From the NCBI GenBank assembly GCA_023423065.1, contig JAFAGC010000003.1:1-64000 (forward strand): a stretch of DNA of 64,000 nt. The letters are read 5' to 3'. The number at the start of each line of letters is the position of its first letter. Within the stretch, counting starts at the first letter, position 1. Source of the DNA: Pseudomonadota bacterium (lineage in GTDB: Bacteria > Pseudomonadota > Gammaproteobacteria > Steroidobacterales > Steroidobacteraceae). The translations under genes were made by a program, and so were the position numbers. Below, piece by piece: positions 27,505 through 35,393 of the stretch. Below the pieces are notes generated by a model that made no database searches, was not told the origin of the DNA, and saw only the letters and a list, made by a program, of their open reading frames with translations.

Positions 27505-28446
27505 TTACGAACCCGACCTACACCGGACCGGCAGGTACTTGTCAGGGACGTCACTGCCCAAGTACCCCTCCGAGGGTGTCCACCCGCGCGGCGTAGCTGC
27601 ATTGCCGCAGACCCACCGGATGTCACCGTCCTGGTTGGCCGCGGGCGTGAGGGCCATGCGCTGCCCGCGGATGTGGGGGTTGGCCGCCCGGCCGAACGTG
27701 ATCACGACGCTGCCGGTGAAGACCTCCACCTTTTCGACGTACTTGCCGCTCGGCATGTCGCCCGGCATGTCGTCTTGCTCCGCCCAGCGGTGCTCGGAGA
27801 TCCAGATCTCCTCGACCCGTGCCTTGGCGGCGTTGGCGAGATCGAGCCCTTCGGCGACCTGCGCCCGGATCGTGTAGTCCTGGTAGGCCGGGATCGCGAT
27901 GGCCGCGAGGATGCCGCTGCCGAAGAGGCCGACGCCGAGCATCACCCCCAGCATCGGGCCGACGCCCGTGCCGCCATTGCGTTCGATGCGCCTGGCACGC
28001 TTGTCGGGCTGGTTCGTGAAGCTCGATGGGACATCGCGGATGGCCTTCCGGACGCGACGCCAATAGAGCGAGCTCGCGAACACCGAAAGCATCGCCCCGG
28101 GCACGAAAAGCACCGCGATCACGATGAGCGCCGATATCTCTGGAGATGGCTTCATCGCGCCGATCAGGAGGCCGGCGAGCAGCGCCGTGAAGATCGGCAG
28201 CAGGAGCAGATGGGCCAGCCCCACCCCGAACATCTTTCGATACAGGAACCACCACGAGGTCACGAAGAATGCCGGCCAATGCCAGCCCGCCTTCGAGCCG
28301 CCCTGGTCGAACTGCTCGAATCGCGGCAGGTAGTAGTCCTTGTTCCGCCCGATGGCGAGTTCGTAGTCGAACTGCTGCTGTTGCTCGGGACTCGCGGCCG
28401 GCGCGGCAGCGCTTGCCGAAGCCTGGGCATACGGATTCGTCGACAT
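27505..28446 (-). CDS. DUF2628 membrane protein fused to a type IV pilin-like domain
   Basis: 313 residues. The N-terminal half (about 1-130) is a DUF2628 module: a Gln-rich start, YYLPRFEQFDQGG, WHWPAFFVTSWWFLYRKMF and two or three membrane helices. The C-terminal half (about 165-313) is pilin-like: GILAAIAIPAYQDYTIRAQVAEGL, an Ala/Glu helix, a beta region and a Cys-bounded end (WVCGN ... DKYLPVRC), much like the end of PilA here (DKYLPANC). The canonical GFTLIE processing site is replaced by GPMLGVMLGVGLFGSG, so prepilin peptidase should not cut it. Function unknown; it could be a membrane-anchored pilin partner. It lies between clpB and the ZIP transporter gene. Confidence 0.85.
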   Translation of the reverse strand: MSTNPYAQASASAAAPAASPEQQQQFDYELAIGRNKDYYLPRFEQFDQGGSKAGWHWPAFFVTSWWFLYRKMFGVGLAHLLLLPIFTALLAGLLIGAMKPSPEISALIVIAVLFVPGAMLSVFASSLYWRRVRKAIRDVPSSFTNQPDKRARRIERNGGTGVGPMLGVMLGVGLFGSGILAAIAIPAYQDYTIRAQVAEGLDLANAAKARVEEIWISEHRWAEQDDMPGDMPSGKYVEKVEVFTGSVVITFGRAANPHIRGQRMALTPAANQDGDIRWVCGNAATPRGWTPSEGYLGSDVPDKYLPVRCRSGS

Positions 28447-28482
28447 CGTGTCCTCCCTCGAACCGATTCTTCGGAACGCTTC

Positions 28483-29301
28483 TTAGTGAGCGTTGTTTTC
28501 CGCCAGGGCAATGATGGCAATACCGCAGCCGATGAGCAAAACCTGCATGACGCTCGAGCGCGGGTCGATCTTGCGGTGCAGGCCCGGGATGAGGTCCGCC
28601 ACCGCGACGTACAGCAGGCTGGCCGCGGCGACCGCGAGTGCGAACGGCAGCACGGTCAAAGCCGTGCCGAGCGCGAAGTAGCCGATGATGCCGCCGAGCA
28701 CCGCCGTGAGACTGGTCAGTAGATTGAGGCCGAGTGCGCGGCGGCGCGAGACGCCGGAATGCAGCAGCACGGCGAAGTTGCCGACTTCCTGCGGGATTTC
28801 ATGGGCCATGATGGCGAGCGCGGTGACGATGCCGAGGTGGACGTCGGTGAGGAAGGCCGCGGCGATCAGCACGCCGTCGAGGACGTTGTGCAGGGCGTCG
28901 CCGATGAGGACGAGCGAGCCGCTGGCTTTCTGGCGCGCGTGGTCGTGGTTGTGATTGTGGCCGTGACCGTGATGGCGCGTATCCGCCACAGTGTGCTCGT
29001 CGCAGTGGTCGTCGTGGCAGTGGCGCCAGAGCAGGAATTTTTCGAGCACGAAGAACAGCGCGATGCCCGCGATCAGCGCGATACCGACCTGATGTACGTT
29101 GCCGATACCCGCCCCTTCCACCGCGTGCGGGATCAGCGCGAGCAGTGCGGCGCCTAACAAGGCGCCGGTGGCGAAGGAGACTAGATGGGGTAGCGCGGCT
29201 TCACGCGAGCGCGCAGGCAACGCCAGGAATGTGCCCGCCGCCAGGACGGACAACACACCTGAAATCGTGGTGGCGAGGATGATCCAGAGGAGAGTGGTCA
29301 A
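28483..29301 (-). CDS. ZIP family metal (zinc) transporter
   Basis: 272 residues with eight membrane helices. Helix IV has DALHNVLDGVLIA and helix V has HEIPQEVGNF; these hold the metal-binding His, Asn and Glu residues of ZIP transporters. A cytoplasmic loop near residues 92-118 is very rich in His and Asp (HCHDDHCDEH; HHGHGHNHNHDH), typical of zinc sensing or buffering. The start is a TTG at 29301 (MTTLLWIILA) with no obvious ribosome site, so it is uncertain. Imports zinc or another divalent metal into the cytoplasm. Confidence 0.92.
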   Translation of the reverse strand: MTTLLWIILATTISGVLSVLAAGTFLALPARSREAALPHLVSFATGALLGAALLALIPHAVEGAGIGNVHQVGIALIAGIALFFVLEKFLLWRHCHDDHCDEHTVADTRHHGHGHNHNHDHARQKASGSLVLIGDALHNVLDGVLIAAAFLTDVHLGIVTALAIMAHEIPQEVGNFAVLLHSGVSRRRALGLNLLTSLTAVLGGIIGYFALGTALTVLPFALAVAAASLLYVAVADLIPGLHRKIDPRSSVMQVLLIGCGIAIIALAENNAH

Positions 29302-29324
29302 AGCGACGGAATGCTAGCACGGGC

Positions 29325-30077
29325 TTACAATGGCTGTTTCCAGATGAGCGCGGCGAGTCTGCCGCCCATCCCGTCCCGCCGATGAGAGTAGAACCGATTG
29401 CGATCGGCGAAGGTGCACCATTGCCCGCCGCTCACATCGTTGACTCGGAGGGCGGAGAGTCGCTGCCGCGCCAGGCCCGGAAGATCCGCCTGCCAACGGC
29501 CGCGCGAGTTTGGCGTAAAGAGGGAGGCCGCTCCTGAATCTGCATTCACGAAGGTTTCGCGAACTTCATCGCCCACTTCGAAATGCTCGCGCGAGATCGC
29601 GGGACCGAGCCACGCAGTCAGATCCCCGGGCGATACGCCCATCGCGCGCACCGAGTTCTCGAGGACGCCATTGGCGAGTCCGCGCCAGCCCGCATGCGCC
29701 GCGCCGATAGTTCGACCGTCGCGACTCGCGAACAACACGGGAAGACAGTCTGCAACCATGATCACGCAGACGCGATTCGCGGCGCGAGTGAAGGATGCAT
29801 CCGCGGCAGGCGGCGCGGCGAAAGTGTGCGCGACATCGAGATCGACGACGTCCACTCCGTGTACCTGATCGAGCCATGCGGGCTCGGTGGGCAATCGCAG
29901 TTTTTCGCGCAGCAACCTGCGATTCGCCGCGACGGATTCGGGCGCGTCACCGACGTGCGTGGCGACATTGAATGAATCCCAAGGCGCCGCACTCACCCCG
30001 CCCAGTCGTGTCGTGAAAGCCGCATGAACACCCGCGGGTGGGCGCCATCCGATGTCGAGCAACGACTCGTCTCTCAT
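29325..30077 (-). CDS. pgeF: Peptidoglycan editing factor PgeF (multicopper polyphenol oxidase fold)
   Basis: 250 residues of the YfiH/DUF152 family. The Cys and His residues of the active site are visible in MVADCLPVLF near residue 105 and GAAHAGWRG near residue 121, with HGVDVVDL and the C-terminal DRNRFYSHRRDG. PgeF removes wrongly incorporated amino acids from peptidoglycan precursors. The ATG at 30077 overlaps the rluD stop (TGATG), so a TTG one codon upstream is not needed. The rluD-pgeF-clpB order is conserved in pseudomonads. Confidence 0.93.
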   Translation of the reverse strand: MRDESLLDIGWRPPAGVHAAFTTRLGGVSAAPWDSFNVATHVGDAPESVAANRRLLREKLRLPTEPAWLDQVHGVDVVDLDVAHTFAAPPAADASFTRAANRVCVIMVADCLPVLFASRDGRTIGAAHAGWRGLANGVLENSVRAMGVSPGDLTAWLGPAISREHFEVGDEVRETFVNADSGAASLFTPNSRGRWQADLPGLARQRLSALRVNDVSGGQWCTFADRNRFYSHRRDGMGGRLAALIWKQPL

Positions 30078-31039
30078 CAACTGCCCTCGCTCGCGTCCTG
30101 CGCCAGCGCGTCTAACAACCCGGCAAGATCCTCCGGGATCGGCGCGGTGTACTCCACGCGCTTGCCGGACTTCGGATGCGTGAACTCGAGCTTTTCCGCG
30201 TGCAACGCCTGGCGCTTGAACGCATCCAGCGCAACGATCAATGCCGGACTTGCACCGGCGGGCAACTTGCGGCGCCCGCCGTACACCGGATCGCCGACGA
30301 TCGGATACCCCGCGTGCGCGAGATGCACGCGAATCTGGTGCGTCCGCCCCGTCTCCAATCGAACCCGCGCCAACGTATGCGCACGGAACTTCTTCTCGAC
30401 GCGGTAGTGAGTCACCGCATGCCGTCCATCACTGCGCACCGCCATCTTCGTACGCTGCGTACGATGCCGCCCGATGGGCTCATCGACGGTGCCGCCACCT
30501 GTCATCACGCCCACGCACACCGCGAGATACTCGCGCCGGATCTCGTGGGCCGCGAGCTCCGCGACCAGCGCCGTATGCGCCGCCAGCGTGCGCGCGATCA
30601 CTAACAACCCGCTGGTATCCTTGTCGATGCGATGCACGAGCCCCGCGCGCGGCACGCGCGCGAGTTTTGGATCGTGCGCGAGCAGCGCATTCTGCAGCGT
30701 GCTCGCGCGGTTGCCGGCGCCCGGATGCACGACCAGCCCGGGAGGCTTGTTGATGACGATCACCGAGGCATCTTCATGCACGATGTCGATCGGCAGCTTC
30801 TCGGCCTTGACCCCGGTTTCTTCGACGATCCGGGCCTCGACCACCGCCACCTCGCCGCCGACTACCGGGTCGCGAGGCCGAACCGTAAGGCCATTCACCC
30901 GAACGGCGCCCTCCTCGATCCAGCCCTGCAGGCGGGTGCGCGAGTATTGCGGCAACAACAGGGCCAGGGCCGCGTCGAGGCGCCGGCCTGCGAGGTCCGC
31001 GGGTAACTCGAGGCGGTGGGTCTGGAACTTGGGGCTCAA
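30077..31039 (-). CDS. rluD: Ribosomal large subunit pseudouridine synthase D
   Basis: 320 residues. An N-terminal S4 RNA-binding domain (RRLDAALALLLPQYSRTRLQ) precedes the RluA-type catalytic domain. GLVHRIDKDTSGLLVIA near residue 135 contains the catalytic Asp; VVHPGAGN and LETGRTHQIRVHLAH are further family motifs. It makes pseudouridines in helix 69 of 23S rRNA and is important for ribosome assembly. The start is a TTG at 31039 (MSPKFQTHRLE). It is divergent from bamD, with 99 bp between, a conserved arrangement. Confidence 0.95.
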   Translation of the reverse strand: MSPKFQTHRLELPADLAGRRLDAALALLLPQYSRTRLQGWIEEGAVRVNGLTVRPRDPVVGGEVAVVEARIVEETGVKAEKLPIDIVHEDASVIVINKPPGLVVHPGAGNRASTLQNALLAHDPKLARVPRAGLVHRIDKDTSGLLVIARTLAAHTALVAELAAHEIRREYLAVCVGVMTGGGTVDEPIGRHRTQRTKMAVRSDGRHAVTHYRVEKKFRAHTLARVRLETGRTHQIRVHLAHAGYPIVGDPVYGGRRKLPAGASPALIVALDAFKRQALHAEKLEFTHPKSGKRVEYTAPIPEDLAGLLDALAQDASEGS

Positions 31040-31138
31040 CCGTGTGGTCCGACAGCTTTTCGGGCCGCTATACTCCCGCGTCCAGCCGCGATTTCAAACC
31101 CAATAACACCGGCACATTCGAGAAACGGCAATCCATAC

Positions 31139-31948
31139 ATGCGATCAATGCGTTCCGCCGGGCTACTGGCACTCTTATTCATAACCTTCGGCATTTCACT
31201 CAGCGGCTGCAAGTCCCGGGACGGCGCCGAGGGCCCGATGACGGATCCGGCGGTGGTCTACGAGCGAGCGCATCGCGCGCTGCGCGGCGGCGACTACCCG
31301 CAGGCCATCCGCATCTACGAAGCGCTCATGGCCCGCTACCCGTTCGCGGCCGAATCTCGCCAGTCGCGTCTCGACGTGATCTACGCGTACTACCGCGCGG
31401 GTGAGTCCGAATCCGCGATCGACGCGGCGGACACCTTCATCCGCGAGAACCCGACGCATCCGCGCATCGACTACGCGTGGTACCTCAAGGGCCTCACGGA
31501 CTTCGAGCGCATGCCGAACTTCCTCGAGCGCTGGTTCCGTGTCGACCTCAACCAGCGTCCGCCGACCCAGGCGCGCCGTTCGTTCGCGTCGTTCCTCACG
31601 GTCGTGCAGCAGTTCCCGAACAGCGACTACGCGCACGACGCGCGGCGTCGCATGGTCTACCTGCGCAACCGCCTCGCCGATTATGAAATCGCGGTGGCGC
31701 GCTATTACATCGACCGCGGCGCGTACGTCGCCGCCGCGCAGCGCGCGAAGGTCGCGATCGAGGAATACGACGGCGCGCCCGCCGTTCGCGATGCGCTCGA
31801 GATCATGATCTACGCCTACGAGCAGATGGATCTCAAGGACCTCGCCGCGCAGACTCGTGCGATGTATCGCAACAACTTCGAAGGCGAGGCGGGCGAGCGC
31901 AGAGAGGCGCCGAAGCGCAAGTGGTACAAGTTGTGGCTTTCGACTTGA
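31139..31948 (+). CDS. bamD: Outer membrane assembly lipoprotein BamD
   Basis: 269 residues. The signal peptide and lipobox (GISLSGCKS, Cys near residue 22) anchor it to the outer membrane. Tetratricopeptide-like repeats follow: YERAHRALRGGDYPQAIRIYEAL, SRLDVIYAYYRAGESESAIDAAD and the conserved NPTHPRIDYAWYLKGL with a C-terminal TPR pair. BamD is the essential lipoprotein of the BAM complex that inserts beta-barrel proteins. The ATG at 31139 begins the signal; a second ATG nine bases on is possible. The divergent rluD confirms the identity. Confidence 0.95.
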   Translation: MRSMRSAGLLALLFITFGISLSGCKSRDGAEGPMTDPAVVYERAHRALRGGDYPQAIRIYEALMARYPFAAESRQSRLDVIYAYYRAGESESAIDAADTFIRENPTHPRIDYAWYLKGLTDFERMPNFLERWFRVDLNQRPPTQARRSFASFLTVVQQFPNSDYAHDARRRMVYLRNRLADYEIAVARYYIDRGAYVAAAQRAKVAIEEYDGAPAVRDALEIMIYAYEQMDLKDLAAQTRAMYRNNFEGEAGERREAPKRKWYKLWLST

Positions 31949-31964
31949 ACATCGACGTCGAGCG

Positions 31965-32258
31965 CTAGAAATGTCCGCCGGGATCCATTTGGCCGTGAAG
32001 CACGCGGATGATGTGGATGGCAGACGCAGTCACGGTGTAGTAGACCGCGTGGCTGTTGATGAATAGAACTCGGTAACTCTCACGCACGTAACCGCGATCC
32101 GCGCCAATTTCTGGATTGTCCGCAAGGGCCCGGATTCCAACGTCCAGTTCATCCAGATACTTGTCGGCCTGCTCTGCGCCCCACCGTTCATAGGTGAACT
32201 CCCAGATGCCGATGAGATCGCTTTCAGCAAGCGCATGTTTGCGGATTTTTCGCGTCAA
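31965..32258 (-). CDS. parE: Toxin of the RelE/ParE superfamily
   Basis: 97 residues. The fold pattern of ParE toxins is clear: ALAESDLIGIWEFTYERWG, KYLDELDVGIRALADNPEIG, then YRVLFINSHAVYYTVTASAIHIIRVLHG. Its start overlaps the end of the antitoxin gene by 4 bp, the usual antitoxin-toxin order. ParE members poison DNA gyrase, but some relatives cut mRNA; the sequence alone does not decide. The stop lies 16 bp from the convergent bamD stop. Confidence 0.9.
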   Translation of the reverse strand: MTRKIRKHALAESDLIGIWEFTYERWGAEQADKYLDELDVGIRALADNPEIGADRGYVRESYRVLFINSHAVYYTVTASAIHIIRVLHGQMDPGGHF

Positions 32259-32506
32259 GAGACTGACTTTGTCCGGCGGCGCGCCTTGCGCTTGACGTCA
32301 TCCATATTCAATTCGCCAACGTCGCCGCTTTTCTCTCCGCCGACCAGCGCGTGCCGTAGCGCACCGAGCTTTTGTTCGTGCTCTTCGAGCAGTCGCAGGC
32401 TGGCGCGGATGACTTCACTGGCGGAGCCGTAGCGGCCGCTTTCGATTTGTCGATTGATGAAACCTTCGAAATGATCGCCGAGGGAAATGCTGGTGTTCTT
32501 TGCCAT
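32255..32506 (-). CDS. parD: Antitoxin of the ParD family
   Basis: 83 residues. The N-terminal ribbon-helix-helix has ISLGDHFEGFINRQIESGRYGSASEVIRASLRLLEEHE, a ParD/CopG-type DNA-binding fold. A flexible acidic/basic C-terminus would wrap the toxin. It sits directly upstream of and overlaps parE. A palindromic operator lies 20 bp before the start, fitting autorepression by the antitoxin-toxin complex. Confidence 0.9.
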   Translation of the reverse strand: MAKNTSISLGDHFEGFINRQIESGRYGSASEVIRASLRLLEEHEQKLGALRHALVGGEKSGDVGELNMDDVKRKARRRTKSVS

Positions 32507-32526
32507 GCCGGTAACCTCCGATTGGT

Positions 32527-32549
32527 ACCAATATATACGATGTATTGGT
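32527..32549. promoter_or_regulatory. parDE operator
   Basis: ACCAATA (32527-32533) and TATTGGT (32543-32549) form a perfect 7-bp inverted repeat with 9 bases between, in an AT-rich island (TATATACGATG) 20 bp upstream of parD. The position suits autorepression by the RHH antitoxin, and the AT-rich stretch could include the -10 element. Confidence 0.7.
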
Positions 32550-32653
32550 ATATCAGGAGTTCTGCGACATGAAAATTATCCCGCGCCCGCGGGTCATCCG
32601 CGTTGCGTTATCTGCTGTCTTCGTTCGGAAAGTCGAGATCAGCGGCGCTCCGA

Positions 32654-34306
32654 TTACCGCCGGTATCCAGACGTAATCGGATAGCGCCAATCGCGGCCGA
32701 AGGCGCGACGCGACACGCGCACTCCCGGCGGCGCCTGCCTTCTCTTGTATTCGTTGCGCTTCACGAGATCGAGCACCCGCACGACGGTGGGCCGGTCGAA
32801 GCCGCGCGCGCAGATCTCGTCGACCGACAAGTCGTCTTCGATGAATGCCTCAAGGATGGGATCGAGGATTTCGTACGGCGGGAGCGAATCGCTGTCCCTC
32901 TGATCGGGCCGCAGTTCCGCCGACGGCGGACGCTCGATCACGCGGGTGGGGATAACTACACCGGCACCGCCATCCCCACCCACCGTGTTGCGGTACTCGG
33001 CGAGGCGGTAGACGAGTAGTTTGCTGCAGTCCTTGATGGGGGCGAAGCCGCCGGCCATGTCGCCGTAGAGAGTGGCGTAGCCGACCGCCATCTCGCTCTT
33101 GTTGCCGGTGGTGAGCAGCATCTTGCCGGTCTTGTTGGAGATGCCCATCAGCAGCACCATGCGGCAGCGCGACTGGATGTTCTCTTCTGTCGTGTCGGGT
33201 TTGCGGCCGGCGAATTCCTCGCGCAGCGTGGCCTCGGCCGCTTTCATCATCTCGCTGATGGGCAGCACGCTGTATTTCACGCCGAGCCGCTCGGCCTGCT
33301 CGCGCGCGTCGTCGAGGCTCATTTGCGACGTATAAGGCGACGGCATCATGACCGCGTGCACGCGCTCCTTGCCCAGGGCATCCACCGCGATCGCGAGCGT
33401 GAGCGCCGAATCGATGCCGCCCGACAGGCCCATCACGACGCCCGGAAAGCCGTGCTTGCCGACGTAGTCGCGCACGCCGAGCACCAGCGCGCGATACACG
33501 CTCTCGGTATCGGCGAGCTCGGGGGAGATCGCGGTCGGGACGGGCCGCACGACGCCATCCACGCGCTCGAACTCGACGGTGTACAACCCTTCCTCGAACG
33601 GCGGCGCGCGCATGACCACGGCGCCCTTGCCATCCATCACGAACGAGTTGCCGTCGAACACGAGCTCGTCCTGGCCGCCGAGCATGTTGACGTACACCAC
33701 CGGCAATCCGAGATCGCGCACGCAACGCCGCACGATGTCCTCGCGGTTGCGTTGCTTGTGGATCTCGAACGGCGAGGCGTTGAGCACCACGAACATCTCG
33801 GCGCCGGCCGAACGCGCGAGCTGCGCGGGTTCGGGCTCCCAGATGTCCTCGCACACCAGGATCCCGATGCGAAAGCCGCGGTAGTCCACGACCGTCGGCT
33901 GCGCGCCGGTCTTGAAGTAACGCTTCTCGTCGAAAACCTTGTAGTTGGGCAGGCAGTTCTTGCGGTGCGTCGCGCGCAGCGTGCCCTTCTCGAACAGCGC
34001 CGCGGAGTTGAAGATCTGATCGCCCGCGTATTCGGGAAAGCCGACGAGGACGCCGCAACTCGAGCGCGCGCCGCTCACCGTCTTGAGCCCGGCCTCGATC
34101 GCGACGCGAAAGCCGCGATGGAACAAGAGATCTTCGGGTGGATAGCCCGAAAGCGTGAGCTCGGGCAACACGAGCAGGTCCGCGTCGAGCTCGCCGCAGG
34201 CGCGCTCCGCGGCCGCGACGATCTTCTTCGCGTTGCCCGCGACATCGCCCACGAGCATGTCCAGTTGCCCGAGAGCGATGCGCAGCCGGTTGTTAGTTGC
34301 GTTCAC
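32654..34306 (-). CDS. nadE: Glutamine-dependent NAD(+) synthetase
   Basis: 550 residues. Last step of NAD synthesis: nicotinate adenine dinucleotide plus glutamine and ATP to NAD. The N-terminal nitrilase-like glutaminase has its Glu in LPELTLSGYPPEDLL, Lys in NCLPNYKVFDEKRYF and Cys in GILVCEDIWEPEP. The C-terminal synthetase has the PP-loop GLSGGIDSALTL near residue 293 and LLTTGNKSEMAVGY. The GTG at 34306 (MNATNNRLRIALGQ) is the likely start. Together with pncC it points to complete NAD recycling. Confidence 0.95.
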   Translation of the reverse strand: MNATNNRLRIALGQLDMLVGDVAGNAKKIVAAAERACGELDADLLVLPELTLSGYPPEDLLFHRGFRVAIEAGLKTVSGARSSCGVLVGFPEYAGDQIFNSAALFEKGTLRATHRKNCLPNYKVFDEKRYFKTGAQPTVVDYRGFRIGILVCEDIWEPEPAQLARSAGAEMFVVLNASPFEIHKQRNREDIVRRCVRDLGLPVVYVNMLGGQDELVFDGNSFVMDGKGAVVMRAPPFEEGLYTVEFERVDGVVRPVPTAISPELADTESVYRALVLGVRDYVGKHGFPGVVMGLSGGIDSALTLAIAVDALGKERVHAVMMPSPYTSQMSLDDAREQAERLGVKYSVLPISEMMKAAEATLREEFAGRKPDTTEENIQSRCRMVLLMGISNKTGKMLLTTGNKSEMAVGYATLYGDMAGGFAPIKDCSKLLVYRLAEYRNTVGGDGGAGVVIPTRVIERPPSAELRPDQRDSDSLPPYEILDPILEAFIEDDLSVDEICARGFDRPTVVRVLDLVKRNEYKRRQAPPGVRVSRRAFGRDWRYPITSGYRR

Positions 34307-34328
34307 CGCGGTGATGCATCAGCGGGCA

Positions 34329-35384
34329 CTACTTCGCGCGCCGCGCCTTCGCAGGCTTCTTCTTCGCAACCGACTTCTTCCTGGCAGGCGCCGCCTTCTT
34401 CTTCGGCGCGGCCTTCTTCTTCGGAGCGGCTTTCTTCGCTCCCTTCTTCGCCGTCCGCTGCTCGATGATCAGCACGTTCGGGCCGGCCGGTTTCTTCACC
34501 GGCTTCGCGCGGCGCTTAGCAAGCATTTCCGCCATCGCCGAGCCGAGATCCGCCGGCGATTTCACCGTGCGGGCGCCCGCTCTCTCCAGCGCGCGGTACT
34601 TGTCCGCCGCCGTGCCCTTGCCACCCGCGATGACCGCGCCGGCGTGACCCATACGCTTGCCCGGGGGCGCCGTGACGCCCGCGATGTACGCGACCACCGG
34701 CTTGGTGACGTACTTGCGGATGAACTCCGCCGCGGCTTCCTCGTCGGTGCCGCCGATCTCGCCGACCATGATGATGCCTTCGGTCTGCGGATCGCGCTCG
34801 AACAGCTCCAGCACGTCGATGAAGTTCATGCCGCGCACCGGATCGCCGCCGATGCCGACGCAGGTGCTCTGGCCGAGGCCTTTGTTCGTGGTCTGGAACA
34901 CGGCCTCGTAGGTGAGCGTGCCCGAGCGCGACACGATGCCGACGCGGCCCTTCTTGTGGATGAAGCCCGGCATGATGCCGATCTTGCATTCGCCCGGCGT
35001 GATGATGCCCGGGCAGTTGGGCCCGATGAGCCGTGTGCCCGATCCGGCGAGCGACGCCTTCACGCGCACCATGTCGTTGATCGGGATGCCCTCGGTGATG
35101 CAGACGACGAGTTCGATGCCGGCGTCCGCCGCTTCCAGGATGGCGTCCGCCGCGAACGGCGCGGGCACGTAGATGACGCTCGCGGTCGCGCCGGTGTCCT
35201 TCACGGCATCGGCGACGGTGTCGAACACCGGCAGGTTGAGATGTTTCTCACCGCCGCGGCCGGGCGTGACGCCGCCGACCATCTTCGTGCCGTACTTGAT
35301 GCTCTGTTCGCTGTGGAACGTGCCCTGCTGGCCGGTGAAGCCCTGGCAGATCACGCGCGTGTTCTTGTTGACGAGAATGCTCAT
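34329..35384 (-). CDS. sucD: Succinate--CoA ligase alpha subunit with a lysine/alanine-rich C-terminal tail
   Basis: 351 residues. Residues 1-290 are ordinary SucD: CoA-binding GFTGQQGTFHSEQ near residue 16, PNCPGIITPGE, and the phospho-His loop GKRMGHAGAVIAGGKGTA near residue 243. It forms the citric acid cycle enzyme with SucC. From about residue 291 on there is an extra tail of some 60 residues built from KKAAPKKKAAPKKKAAPARKK-type units, resembling bacterial histone H1-like proteins (AlgP). Family members normally stop at about 290 residues. The tail is in frame and ends in TAG, so it is not a sequencing shift at the very end. sucC lies 9 bp upstream. Confidence 0.95.
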   Translation of the reverse strand: MSILVNKNTRVICQGFTGQQGTFHSEQSIKYGTKMVGGVTPGRGGEKHLNLPVFDTVADAVKDTGATASVIYVPAPFAADAILEAADAGIELVVCITEGIPINDMVRVKASLAGSGTRLIGPNCPGIITPGECKIGIMPGFIHKKGRVGIVSRSGTLTYEAVFQTTNKGLGQSTCVGIGGDPVRGMNFIDVLELFERDPQTEGIIMVGEIGGTDEEAAAEFIRKYVTKPVVAYIAGVTAPPGKRMGHAGAVIAGGKGTAADKYRALERAGARTVKSPADLGSAMAEMLAKRRAKPVKKPAGPNVLIIEQRTAKKGAKKAAPKKKAAPKKKAAPARKKSVAKKKPAKARRAK

Positions 35385-35393
35385 GACTGTGTC

